Assembly: GCF_002591975.1 (NCBI RefSeq)
Contig: NZ_NVQE01000004.1
Span: forward strand, 1-64,000
DNA: 64,000 nucleotides
Source of the DNA: Mycobacterium neglectum
Lineage (GTDB): Bacteria > Actinomycetota > Actinomycetes > Mycobacteriales > Mycobacteriaceae
Direction: 5' to 3'
Below the pieces are notes generated by a model, which ran no database searches, had not been told where the DNA came from, and was given only the letters and a program-made list of their open reading frames with translations. Positions within the stretch are counted from its first letter, which is position 1, and the number at the start of each line of letters is the position of its first letter. Below, piece by piece: positions 56,378-64,000 of this stretch. A program made the position numbers and the translations under genes.

Positions 56378-56808
56378 GTCGCGTCGCTGTCGTACGGCGT
56401 CTTTGCGGACGCCTCGGGCGTCATCGACTCTGACGCCTCCGGCGCGTTCGGGATCGACGCCGCCGGCGTTGGCGCACCGTCGCTGACGGGCTTTTCGGTG
56501 TTGGTCGCGGGCGTGTCGATCTTGCCGGTGAAGATCGAGTCGTCGCCGTCGAGCAGATGTTTGGTGAGCGCCGCACGCGGCGTCATCCCCCGCAGCTTGT
56601 TCAGCTGACTCAACGGCTCGCGAAGGTCGTCGAACTCCGGGCCGAGGTCGTCGCGCAGCTGGGTGGTGGCGCCGCTGATGTAGTCACGAGCCTGCCGCAG
56701 TGTGCTCGACGTCCACCGGATCGCGCCCGGCAGGCGTTCCGGCCCCAGGATCACCAGGCCGGCGATCACCAGGACCAGCATCTCGCCCCAGCCGACGTTC
56801 GCGAACAT
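56374..56808 (-). CDS. tatB: Sec-independent translocase subunit TatB
   Basis: This 144-residue protein has a short N-terminal helix [20 protein letters not shown], the conserved GPERLP hinge and an amphipathic helix, then a Pro/Ala/Ser-rich tail typical of TatB. With TatA and TatC it exports folded twin-arginine proteins. It lies directly downstream of htrA (3-nt gap) in the sigE-rseA-htrA-tatB order known in mycobacteria. The genes Rv1225c-Rv1228 found between tatB and mrp in M. tuberculosis are absent. Confidence 0.94.
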   Translation of the reverse strand: MFANVGWGEMLVLVIAGLVILGPERLPGAIRWTSSTLRQARDYISGATTQLRDDLGPEFDDLREPLSQLNKLRGMTPRAALTKHLLDGDDSIFTGKIDTPATNTEKPVSDGAPTPAASIPNAPEASESMTPEASAKTPYDSDAT

Positions 56809-56811
56809 CGT

Positions 56812-58371
<1,560 letters not shown>

Positions 58372-58803
58372 CTACCGGCGCTTACGGCGCCCCTGGTGCG
58401 CGCCTTCAGCAAACTGAGAATCTTGGGCCGACGCGGCCGGATCCGCGGCGGCGTCAGCGGTGGTGGCCGAGCTGGCTGTGTTTGCACTGTGCAGCGGAAT
58501 CTGGGACAGCTGACCAAGCAGCGAGCTCGGCATGACTATCGGATGCGACTCCCGCAGTGCACTGCGAGCCTGCTTCTGGGCCTCGACCTCTGTCGCACAT
58601 TGCGGGCATAAGGACAGGTGACTGGCTGCTCGCAGGTGCGGCGTCAGGCGCAATTCATTGTCGACAAACGCCGCGATGGCCTCGGTCGACAGATGCTCGG
58701 TGGAGCCGAACTGACGCGGTCCGACCGGTGCCTCGCTCTGGGACGCCAGCTGAGAAGGCAGCCAGGAGAATGCGCGGCGGAACACATGTCCCGGGTCGAC
58801 CAT
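58372..58803 (-). CDS. rseA: Anti-sigma E factor RseA
   Basis: This 143-residue protein carries a zinc-associated anti-sigma motif Hx3Cx2C: His62, Cys66 and Cys69 in HLSLCPQC. Such ZAS domains hold the sigma factor inactive and release it on oxidation or stress. It matches Rv1222, which inhibits SigE. The ATG at 58803 gives the known N-terminus; a longer open frame in the same register reads into the sigE gene in the wrong frame. The C-terminal third is low-complexity Ala/Ser and basic. It lies 88 nt downstream of sigE. Confidence 0.92.
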   Translation of the reverse strand: MVDPGHVFRRAFSWLPSQLASQSEAPVGPRQFGSTEHLSTEAIAAFVDNELRLTPHLRAASHLSLCPQCATEVEAQKQARSALRESHPIVMPSSLLGQLSQIPLHSANTASSATTADAAADPAASAQDSQFAEGAHQGRRKRR

Positions 58804-58891
58804 CGCCCAGCTCCTCTCGGCGTACTCGCATCGCGTAAACGTTACTGACTCGAATGTAGCGCGGCACGCGGCGCCAGACACCTGCGAACAC

Positions 58892-59683
58892 TCAGGCCGA
58901 CTTGGCTGTGTCCCGGTAGTAGGCCGATTCCCCGGTCGAATCGCCGTTGCCGTGGCGGGCCAGATAGTCGCGCAGCGCCTGCCTGCCGCGGTGGATTCGG
59001 CTGCGCACGGTGCCGAGCTTGACGCCCAACGTGGCGCCGATCTCCTCGTAGGACAAGCCCTCGACGTCGCAGAGTACGACCGCGGCGCGGAACTCCGGCG
59101 GCAGCGAATCCAGCGCAGCCTGCAGATCAGGACCCAATCGCGAGTCGTGATAGATCTGCTCAGGGTTCGGGTCGTCCGCGGGCACCCGGTCGTAATCCTC
59201 CGGCAGGGCCTCCATCCGGATACGGCCACGCCTGCGGACCATATCCAGGAACAGGTTTGTGGTGATGCGGTGCAGCCAGCCCTCGAACGTGCCCGGCTGG
59301 TAATTCTGCACGGAACGGAAGACGCGGATGAAGGTCTCCTGCGTCAGATCCTCGGCATCGTGCTGGTTGCCGGACAGGCGGTAAGCCAGCCGGTAGACGC
59401 GGTCGGCGTGCTGGCGCACCAACTCGTCCCATGACGGCATGGTGGTCTGGTCCCCCGTCGCGTCGAAGACGGCGGTCCCGGTCAGTTCATCTGAAGGCTC
59501 TACCCATTCGCCATCGGTGTACTGCTCGAGGTGAGCCATCGTCACCGGGGCGGTGGGGGCGTTTGAATTCTTCGTCAGATCCTCCTGGTCACAGCCGTCA
59601 CCATGTATCGACGGCCCGATGTTCGCGGCAACGTGAAACTCCTTGCGCTTATTCCCTGCGTCCCAACGTCCGCCATCGTCCAT
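58892..59683 (-). CDS. sigE: ECF sigma factor SigE
   Basis: This 263-residue ECF sigma factor has region 2 with [20 protein letters not shown] and [18 protein letters not shown], then region 4 with [20 protein letters not shown] and [19 protein letters not shown]. It is nearly identical to M. tuberculosis SigE in those regions and controls surface-stress and heat responses. The N-terminus is uncertain: ATGs at 59719, 59683 and 59539 (215 residues) are all in frame, and alternative starts are known for this gene in M. tuberculosis. The 177-nt upstream region includes TCTCAG and TTCAG repeats near 59730 that loosely recall two-component regulator boxes. Confidence 0.95.
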   Translation of the reverse strand: MDDGGRWDAGNKRKEFHVAANIGPSIHGDGCDQEDLTKNSNAPTAPVTMAHLEQYTDGEWVEPSDELTGTAVFDATGDQTTMPSWDELVRQHADRVYRLAYRLSGNQHDAEDLTQETFIRVFRSVQNYQPGTFEGWLHRITTNLFLDMVRRRGRIRMEALPEDYDRVPADDPNPEQIYHDSRLGPDLQAALDSLPPEFRAAVVLCDVEGLSYEEIGATLGVKLGTVRSRIHRGRQALRDYLARHGNGDSTGESAYYRDTAKSA

Positions 59684-59848
59684 GCGACATACCGTCTCCG
59701 ACCCTGGTGTGCTTGGCATATGAGCAGACTGAACATTTCCTGAGAAAGATTCTCTACCCATTTTCGACCTGCGAAAACCTTGCGCTTTCGACCGAAATCC
59801 GCAGTTCGGGGACGGGCGTGTCGCAGGGTCGGCCTTTGGGGTTGGCTT

Positions 59849-59854
59849 TACGCT
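59849..59854 (+). promoter_or_regulatory. -10 box of a leaderless promoter for the O-methyltransferase
   Basis: TACGCT ends 6 nt before the ATG at 59861, and no Shine-Dalgarno sequence is present. Confidence 0.5.
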
Positions 59855-59860
59855 GCGGGC

Positions 59861-60529
59861 ATGGCAGGCATCGACGACGTCATTGGAGGTGGGGCGCCGC
59901 AGAGCCGTGCCGAGTCGATCGTCAAGCACGCCGAGCAGTCGATCTCCGAGGACGCGATCGTCGCGGCTGCCCGTGAGCGCGCCATCGACATCGGTGCGGG
60001 TGCGGTAACCCCCGCCGTCGGGGCGCTGCTGTGCGTGTTTGCCAAGATGACCGGGGCCAAAGCTGTCGTCGAAGTGGGCACCGGCGCCGGAGTGAGCGGG
60101 CTCTGGCTGCTGTCCGGGATGCGCGAGGACGGCGTGCTCACCACGATCGACGTCGAGCCCGAACATCAGCGCATCGCCAAGCAGGCGTTTACCGAGGCGG
60201 GCGTCGGCCCGGGCCGCAGCCGGCTGATCAGCGGCAGGGCGCAGGAAGTCCTCACCCGCCTTGCCGACGACTCTTATGACCTGGTGTTCATCGACGCCGA
60301 TCCCGTAGATCAGCCGCAGTTCGTCGTCGAGGGCGTGCGGCTGCTGCGCTCCGGGGGCGCGATCGTGGTGCACCGTGCCGCGCTGGGTGGCCGTGCCGGC
60401 GATGCGAGCGCGAAAGACGCCGAGGTGGCCGCGGTCCGCGAGGCCGCGCGGCTCATCGCCGAGGACGAGCGGCTCACGCCGGTGCTGATCCCACTCGGCG
60501 ACGGCTTGCTCGCCGCGGCCCGCGACTGA
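59861..60529 (+). CDS. SAM-dependent O-methyltransferase, Rv1220c-like
   Basis: This 222-residue enzyme belongs to the catechol/caffeoyl-CoA O-methyltransferase family 3. Motif I is [16 protein letters not shown], followed by [15 protein letters not shown] and the metal-binding [16 protein letters not shown]. Members methylate hydroxylated aromatics using a divalent cation. The ATG at 59861 is set by the -10 box 6 nt upstream. It is divergent from sigE, as in M. tuberculosis, and sits upstream of the raaS operon. Confidence 0.92.
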   Translation: MAGIDDVIGGGAPQSRAESIVKHAEQSISEDAIVAAARERAIDIGAGAVTPAVGALLCVFAKMTGAKAVVEVGTGAGVSGLWLLSGMREDGVLTTIDVEPEHQRIAKQAFTEAGVGPGRSRLISGRAQEVLTRLADDSYDLVFIDADPVDQPQFVVEGVRLLRSGGAIVVHRAALGGRAGDASAKDAEVAAVREAARLIAEDERLTPVLIPLGDGLLAAARD

Positions 60530-60604
60530 GGTTTCTTTTCCGCGAGGGCCGACGTCCGGCCAGAGGTTGGCGGGATATTTACGGACTCTTGACGCGGTAG
60601 CCCC

Positions 60605-60634
60605 TTGACCGTCGGCTGAACGCGCGTTTAGCGT
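60605..60634 (+). promoter_or_regulatory. raaS promoter, leaderless
   Basis: A -35 TTGACC (60605-60610), an 18-nt spacer and a -10 TAGCGT (60629-60634) end 7 nt before the raaS ATG at 60642. The autoregulatory palindrome covers the spacer, the -10 box and the first codons. Confidence 0.6.
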
Positions 60635-60652
60635 ACTAAACATGCGTTCAGC
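60615..60652. promoter_or_regulatory. RaaS operator, 38-bp palindrome over the start codon
   Basis: Two 17-nt arms around a CGTA centre match at 15 of 17 positions: GCTGAACGC plus GTTTAG on one side and their complements on the other, differing only in a GC versus AT pair. The element spans the -10 box and runs into codon 4 of the regulator. Confidence 0.7.
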
Positions 60653-61337
60653 TTCCGACGATCGAACGGCCATCGCCCGGATTCGTGATTCCGCGATCGA
60701 CCAGTGGGGTCAGCACGGGTTCAACATCGGGCTGCGGACCGTCGCCGAGGCCGCAGGCGTGTCCGCCGCGCTGGTGATCCACCATTTCGGGTCCAAGGAG
60801 GGCCTGCGCAAGGCCTGCGACGACCATGTCGCAGAGGTGGTGCGCGAGTCCAAGACCGAGTCGATGCGCACCGCTGACCCGGCCGACTGGCTTGCTCAGG
60901 TAGCCGAGATCGAGGGCTACGCGCCGATGATGGCCTACCTGGTGCGCAGCATGCAGTCCGGCAGTGACCTCGCAAAGTCGTTCTGGCAGCGCATGATCGA
61001 CAACGCCGAGCAGTACATCGAGGAGGGCGTTGCGGCAGGCATTCTCAAGCCAAGCCGCGATCCGAAGGCCAGGGCGAGGTACCTCAGCATGATCAACGGC
61101 GGCGGTTTCCTGCTCTACCTGCAGATGCACGAAAACCCCACTGACGTGCGCGCCGTGCTGCGCGACTACGGCGAAGACATGATGCTGCCCGCGCTGGAGA
61201 TGTTCACGAACGGCCTCATGGCCGACTCGACGATGTACGACGCGTTCCTGGCGGCACACGAACAGGGCATTCCGTTCACATCACAAGAAGGAGATGGAGA
61301 TGACGACTCCGACAGCAATGTCCCTGCAGCGGGCTAA
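60642..61337 (+). CDS. raaS: TetR family regulator RaaS
   Basis: This 231-residue regulator matches Rv1219c (RaaS, regulator of antimicrobial-assisted survival), whose structure and control of the adjacent ABC pump are known. The helix-turn-helix is in residues 10-55 ([20 protein letters not shown]), followed by a helical ligand domain and an acidic tail. The leaderless ATG lies inside its own 38-bp operator, indicating tight autorepression. The last 38 nt overlap the start of the ABC ATPase gene, so the operon is coupled. Confidence 0.93.
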   Translation: MRSASDDRTAIARIRDSAIDQWGQHGFNIGLRTVAEAAGVSAALVIHHFGSKEGLRKACDDHVAEVVRESKTESMRTADPADWLAQVAEIEGYAPMMAYLVRSMQSGSDLAKSFWQRMIDNAEQYIEEGVAAGILKPSRDPKARARYLSMINGGGFLLYLQMHENPTDVRAVLRDYGEDMMLPALEMFTNGLMADSTMYDAFLAAHEQGIPFTSQEGDGDDDSDSNVPAAG

Positions 61338-62244
61338 CGCTGGCGAGCGATCGCGATTCGCGGTCGAGATCCGGGGATTGTCGAAATCATTCGGGCGGAC
61401 AAAGGCACTCGACGGCCTCGACCTGATCGTCGCACCGGGACACATCACCGGATTCCTCGGGCCCAACGGGGCGGGTAAGTCCACCACGATCCGTGTGCTC
61501 CTCGGCCTGTTGCGGGCCGACAGCGGAACCGTGCGACTGCTCGGCGACGACCCGTGGCACGACGCCGTCGAATTGCACCGCCGAATCGCCTACGTCCCTG
61601 GCGATGTGACGCTGTGGCCCAACCTGACAGGACTGCAGGCCATCGACTTTCTGGCCCGGCTGCGCGGCAACGGCGTCGACACCCGTCGGCGCGATCAGCT
61701 GATCGAGCGCTTCGAACTCGACCCCCACAAGAAGGCGCGCACCTACTCCAAGGGCAATCGGCAGAAGGTGGCGATCGTCGCCGCGTTCTCCACCAACGCC
61801 GAGCTCTACATCCTCGACGAGCCGACCTCGGGTCTGGACCCGCTGATGGAGAAGGCATTCCAGCAGTGTGTCGAAGAAGTGGCCGAGCGCGGCGCGGCAG
61901 TGCTGCTGTCCAGCCACATCTTGGCCGAGGTCGAGAAGCTGTGCGACAGCGTCACGATCATCCGCGCCGGACGCACGGTGAAGTCAGGCTCACTCGACGA
62001 GCTACGGCACCTGATGCGCACGACGGTTAAAGTACGCACCAGCACCGATGGTCAAGCGCTGCAACGCAGTCCGTTCATCCACGACTTCGCGATCGACGAC
62101 GGCCATTACACCTTCTCGGTGGCCCGCAACGAGCTGGATCGTGCCATGGGACAACTCACCGATCTTGGCATCCTGGATCTGACCGTGACACCCGCGTCGC
62201 TCGAAGACATGTTCTTGCGCGAGTACCAGGGAGCCACCCGATGA
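61300..62244 (+). CDS. ABC exporter ATPase, Rv1218c-like
   Basis: This 314-residue ATPase of the DrrA type has Walker [10 protein letters not shown], a degenerate signature [13 protein letters not shown] in place of LSGGQ, Walker [10 protein letters not shown] and a C-terminal dimerisation domain. It powers export by the permease next door; the M. tuberculosis pump expels several inhibitor classes. The ATG at 61300 is preferred because AAGGAG lies 7 nt upstream, whereas the ATG at 61294 is too close. It overlaps raaS by 38 nt and the permease gene by 4 nt (ATGA). Confidence 0.92.
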   Translation: MTTPTAMSLQRANAGERSRFAVEIRGLSKSFGRTKALDGLDLIVAPGHITGFLGPNGAGKSTTIRVLLGLLRADSGTVRLLGDDPWHDAVELHRRIAYVPGDVTLWPNLTGLQAIDFLARLRGNGVDTRRRDQLIERFELDPHKKARTYSKGNRQKVAIVAAFSTNAELYILDEPTSGLDPLMEKAFQQCVEEVAERGAAVLLSSHILAEVEKLCDSVTIIRAGRTVKSGSLDELRHLMRTTVKVRTSTDGQALQRSPFIHDFAIDDGHYTFSVARNELDRAMGQLTDLGILDLTVTPASLEDMFLREYQGATR

Positions 62245-63857
62245 GTACCACCGCCTTCGCGCCGCGTGCGCGAGTCGCCCACACCGGAATGGGTTTGTGG
62301 ACCGGAACATTGAGCCTGCTCAGGCTGGCGTTGCGCCGCGACCGTGTGCGCCTTTCTATCTGGCTGGCGGCTTTGACGTTGATGATGGTGTACGCCCCGA
62401 GCGCCATCAAGCTGGCCTACCCAGACGAGGCTCAGCGCCAGGCCAGGGTGAACCTGATGAAGACGCCCGCCGCGATCATCATGGGCGGTCCGATGTTCGG
62501 CGGCAATGAAACCGACCTGGGCGCGATGATGGCGAACGAGCTGATGCTCACGATGATCGTTGCGACGTCGATCCTCGCCATCCTCAGCGTGATTCGCCAT
62601 ACCCGCGCCGAGGAGGAAGGCGGTGCCGCCGAACTGGTGCTGTCCTCGGTGGTCGGACGATACGCACGGACCACCGCTGCGTTGATCCTCGTCGGCGGCG
62701 TGAATGCCGCGCTGGCGGTCACGATGACTCTGGCGATGGCCTCAACCGGCTTCGGGCTCGTCGACACCGCGGCAATGTGTCTGGGTATCACGGGTGTGGC
62801 CATGGTGTTCGGCGCGGTCGCCGCGGTGACGGCCCAGCTGTGGCGGCAGTCGCGCACCGCGACCGGTGCCGCTATGGCCGCGCTGGCGCTGGCGGTATTC
62901 GTCCGCGGGATCGGCGACGTCATCGACAACTCCGGTAGCGCGCTGAGCTGGTTCTCGCCGATCGCATGGGCTCAACAGATGCGGGCCTTCGTCGACGTGC
63001 GCTGGTGGCCGTTCGCCCTTCTCGTGGTTCTGACTCTCGGGCTGATCGCGTTGGCGGCCGCTCTGGAGAGCAGGCGGCAGTACGACGCCGGCACCATCCC
63101 GTCCTCCGGTGAACGCCCTAACGCGCACGAGATCAAGTCGGTACTCGGTCTGCATCTGACTCTGCAACGAGGCCAAACTATGGGCTGGTCGGCGGGACTG
63201 TTCCTGGGCGGCTTGGCCTTTGGCTCAATGACGAAGTCGCTGTTGGACGCGGCCGAGGACAACGAGCTGATCCAGCGGGTGCTGGTGGCACAGGGCACCG
63301 ACAGCGTCTATACGACTATGACCCAGTTCCTTGCCGCCGCGGCCACCGCATACGTCGTCTCAGCCGTGCTGCGGTTGCTCAACGACGAAGAGAAGGGCCT
63401 CGGCGAAGTCGTGCTGGCGGGGGCGGTGTCGCGTTGGCGGTGGCTCGTCACCGCAGTTGCCTCGGCGCTCATCGGCTCCGCCGTGCTGATGTTCTTCGCG
63501 GGCTTGGGCAACGGGCTGGGCGCAGGCATCACTCTTGGCGAGCCGGGAACAATCGCGCGGCTGACCCTTGGCGGCCTGGCATACGTACCTGCGATGGCCG
63601 TGATGGCCGGTATCGCCGCCCTTTCAGTCGCGGTACGCAGGGGTTGGATCGGCTGGATTGCAGTCACATTCGTGGTCGTGTCGCTGTATCTCGGCGCCCT
63701 GCTGCGCTTGCCGAGTTGGCTGCTCGACCTGTCGCCCGTCGGCCAGACCACCGCGCCGTCGAGCTATCCGGTCGTGGCAATGACCGCGATGGTCATTGTG
63801 GCCGTGGCCCTGACGCTCGTCGCCGGTGCCATCTATCGCCGTCGCGACGCGGCCTGA
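62241..63857 (+). CDS. ABC-2 type exporter permease, Rv1217c-like
   Basis: This 538-residue membrane protein has about 12 helices arranged as two six-helix halves, the layout of tetronasin-type ABC permeases that act as one chain. The halves show similar [20 protein letters not shown] and [18 protein letters not shown] segments, an internal duplication. With the preceding ATPase it forms the RaaS-controlled multidrug exporter. The start overlaps the ATPase stop by 4 nt, so expression is coupled. Confidence 0.92.
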   Translation: MSTTAFAPRARVAHTGMGLWTGTLSLLRLALRRDRVRLSIWLAALTLMMVYAPSAIKLAYPDEAQRQARVNLMKTPAAIIMGGPMFGGNETDLGAMMANELMLTMIVATSILAILSVIRHTRAEEEGGAAELVLSSVVGRYARTTAALILVGGVNAALAVTMTLAMASTGFGLVDTAAMCLGITGVAMVFGAVAAVTAQLWRQSRTATGAAMAALALAVFVRGIGDVIDNSGSALSWFSPIAWAQQMRAFVDVRWWPFALLVVLTLGLIALAAALESRRQYDAGTIPSSGERPNAHEIKSVLGLHLTLQRGQTMGWSAGLFLGGLAFGSMTKSLLDAAEDNELIQRVLVAQGTDSVYTTMTQFLAAAATAYVVSAVLRLLNDEEKGLGEVVLAGAVSRWRWLVTAVASALIGSAVLMFFAGLGNGLGAGITLGEPGTIARLTLGGLAYVPAMAVMAGIAALSVAVRRGWIGWIAVTFVVVSLYLGALLRLPSWLLDLSPVGQTTAPSSYPVVAMTAMVIVAVALTLVAGAIYRRRDAA

Positions 63858-63877
63858 ATCCGTCGAAGGGAGAAATT

Positions 63878-64000
63878 ATGAAGATCGCACTTCAATCGCT
63901 GGCATCGGTGGTCTTCGGCCTCGTCTTCTTCGGCCTGGCGCTGTTCTGGCCCGCCGGCACGTTCCACTATTGGCAGGCTTGGCTTTTCATCTTCGTGTTC
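63878..64000 (+). CDS. Membrane protein, probably Rv1216c-like methyltransferase, 5' end only
   Basis: The first 41 codons of a gene that continues past the window are visible. They encode two hydrophobic segments (LASVVFGLVFFGLALFW and HYWQAWLFIFVF) with no cytosolic domain yet. AAGGGAG precedes the ATG by about 6 nt. By synteny it should be the Rv1216c-type integral membrane protein related to isoprenylcysteine methyltransferases, but the diagnostic C-terminal motif is outside the window. Confidence 0.7.
   Translation, partial: MKIALQSLASVVFGLVFFGLALFWPAGTFHYWQAWLFIFVF

Noticed and set aside
58804..59229. N-terminal extension of rseA
   Set aside because: This part of the open frame reads through sigE in the wrong frame; the conserved anti-sigma protein starts at 58803.

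Overview
The window is a 64-kb piece of a GC-rich actinobacterial chromosome. Gene content and order identify it as a mycobacterium, most likely a fast-growing Mycolicibacterium-type species outside the tuberculosis complex. From recall of the M. tuberculosis H37Rv map, the backbone matches Rv1264 down to Rv1216c in inverted orientation: Rv1264-type cyclase, amiB2, HIT protein, F420-type Ddn protein, Rv1260 flavoprotein, udgB, tap, Rv1257c, cyp130, Rv1255c, acyltransferase, deaD, lprE, Rv1251c nuclease-helicase, Rv1250 efflux pump, Rv1249c, kgd, Rv1245c, lpqZ, mdh, corA, lpqY-sugABC, Rv1234-Rv1230c, mrp, tatB, htrA, rseA, sigE, Rv1220c, raaS and its ABC pump. No rRNA, tRNA or CRISPR was seen, and no stretch over 300 bases lacks a gene.

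Layout. 1-7.9 kb: truncated adenylate cyclase, deoxyinosine-type DNA glycosylase, amidase, HIT and F420 enzymes, a divergently regulated flavoprotein/TetR pair, and UdgB. 7.9-16.9 kb: Tap efflux, a large LuxR-type ATPase regulator, a lactate permease/dehydrogenase operon, and the cyp130/TetR operon. 16.9-23 kb: arylsulfatase, siderophore-interacting protein with an iron-box operator, acyltransferase and DeaD. 23-32.6 kb: lipoprotein, RecB nuclease/DEDD exonuclease/SF1 helicase fusion, FAD oxidase and two MFS exporters. 32.7-43.8 kb: central carbon metabolism (Kgd, malic enzyme, Mdh) plus tandem SDRs, LpqZ, CorA and a solitary AbiEi-like/DUF559 gene flanked by palindromic repeats. 43.8-48.8 kb: trehalose importer operon with a coupled SUFU-domain gene. 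48.9-56.4 kb: membrane and stress proteins, CitE-like lyase, a soluble MgtE-N/CBS protein coupled to a DUF1003 protein, a lytic transglycosylase and Mrp. 56.4-64 kb: TatB-HtrA-RseA-SigE envelope-stress module and the RaaS-controlled ABC exporter.

Most genes look like ordinary chromosomal backbone. Accessory insertions relative to M. tuberculosis include the glycosylase, LLM oxidoreductase, LuxR/lactate block, sulfatase, siderophore-interacting gene, second SDR, malic enzyme, SUFU gene, CitE-like gene and DUF559 gene. The most unusual signal is the DUF559 gene, bracketed by two direct copies of a 44-bp imperfect palindrome whose stem shows a compensatory base-pair change. A second theme is leaderless transcription: about ten genes have a TAnnnT-like -10 box ending 6-7 nt before the start codon, and in several an operator palindrome overlaps that promoter.
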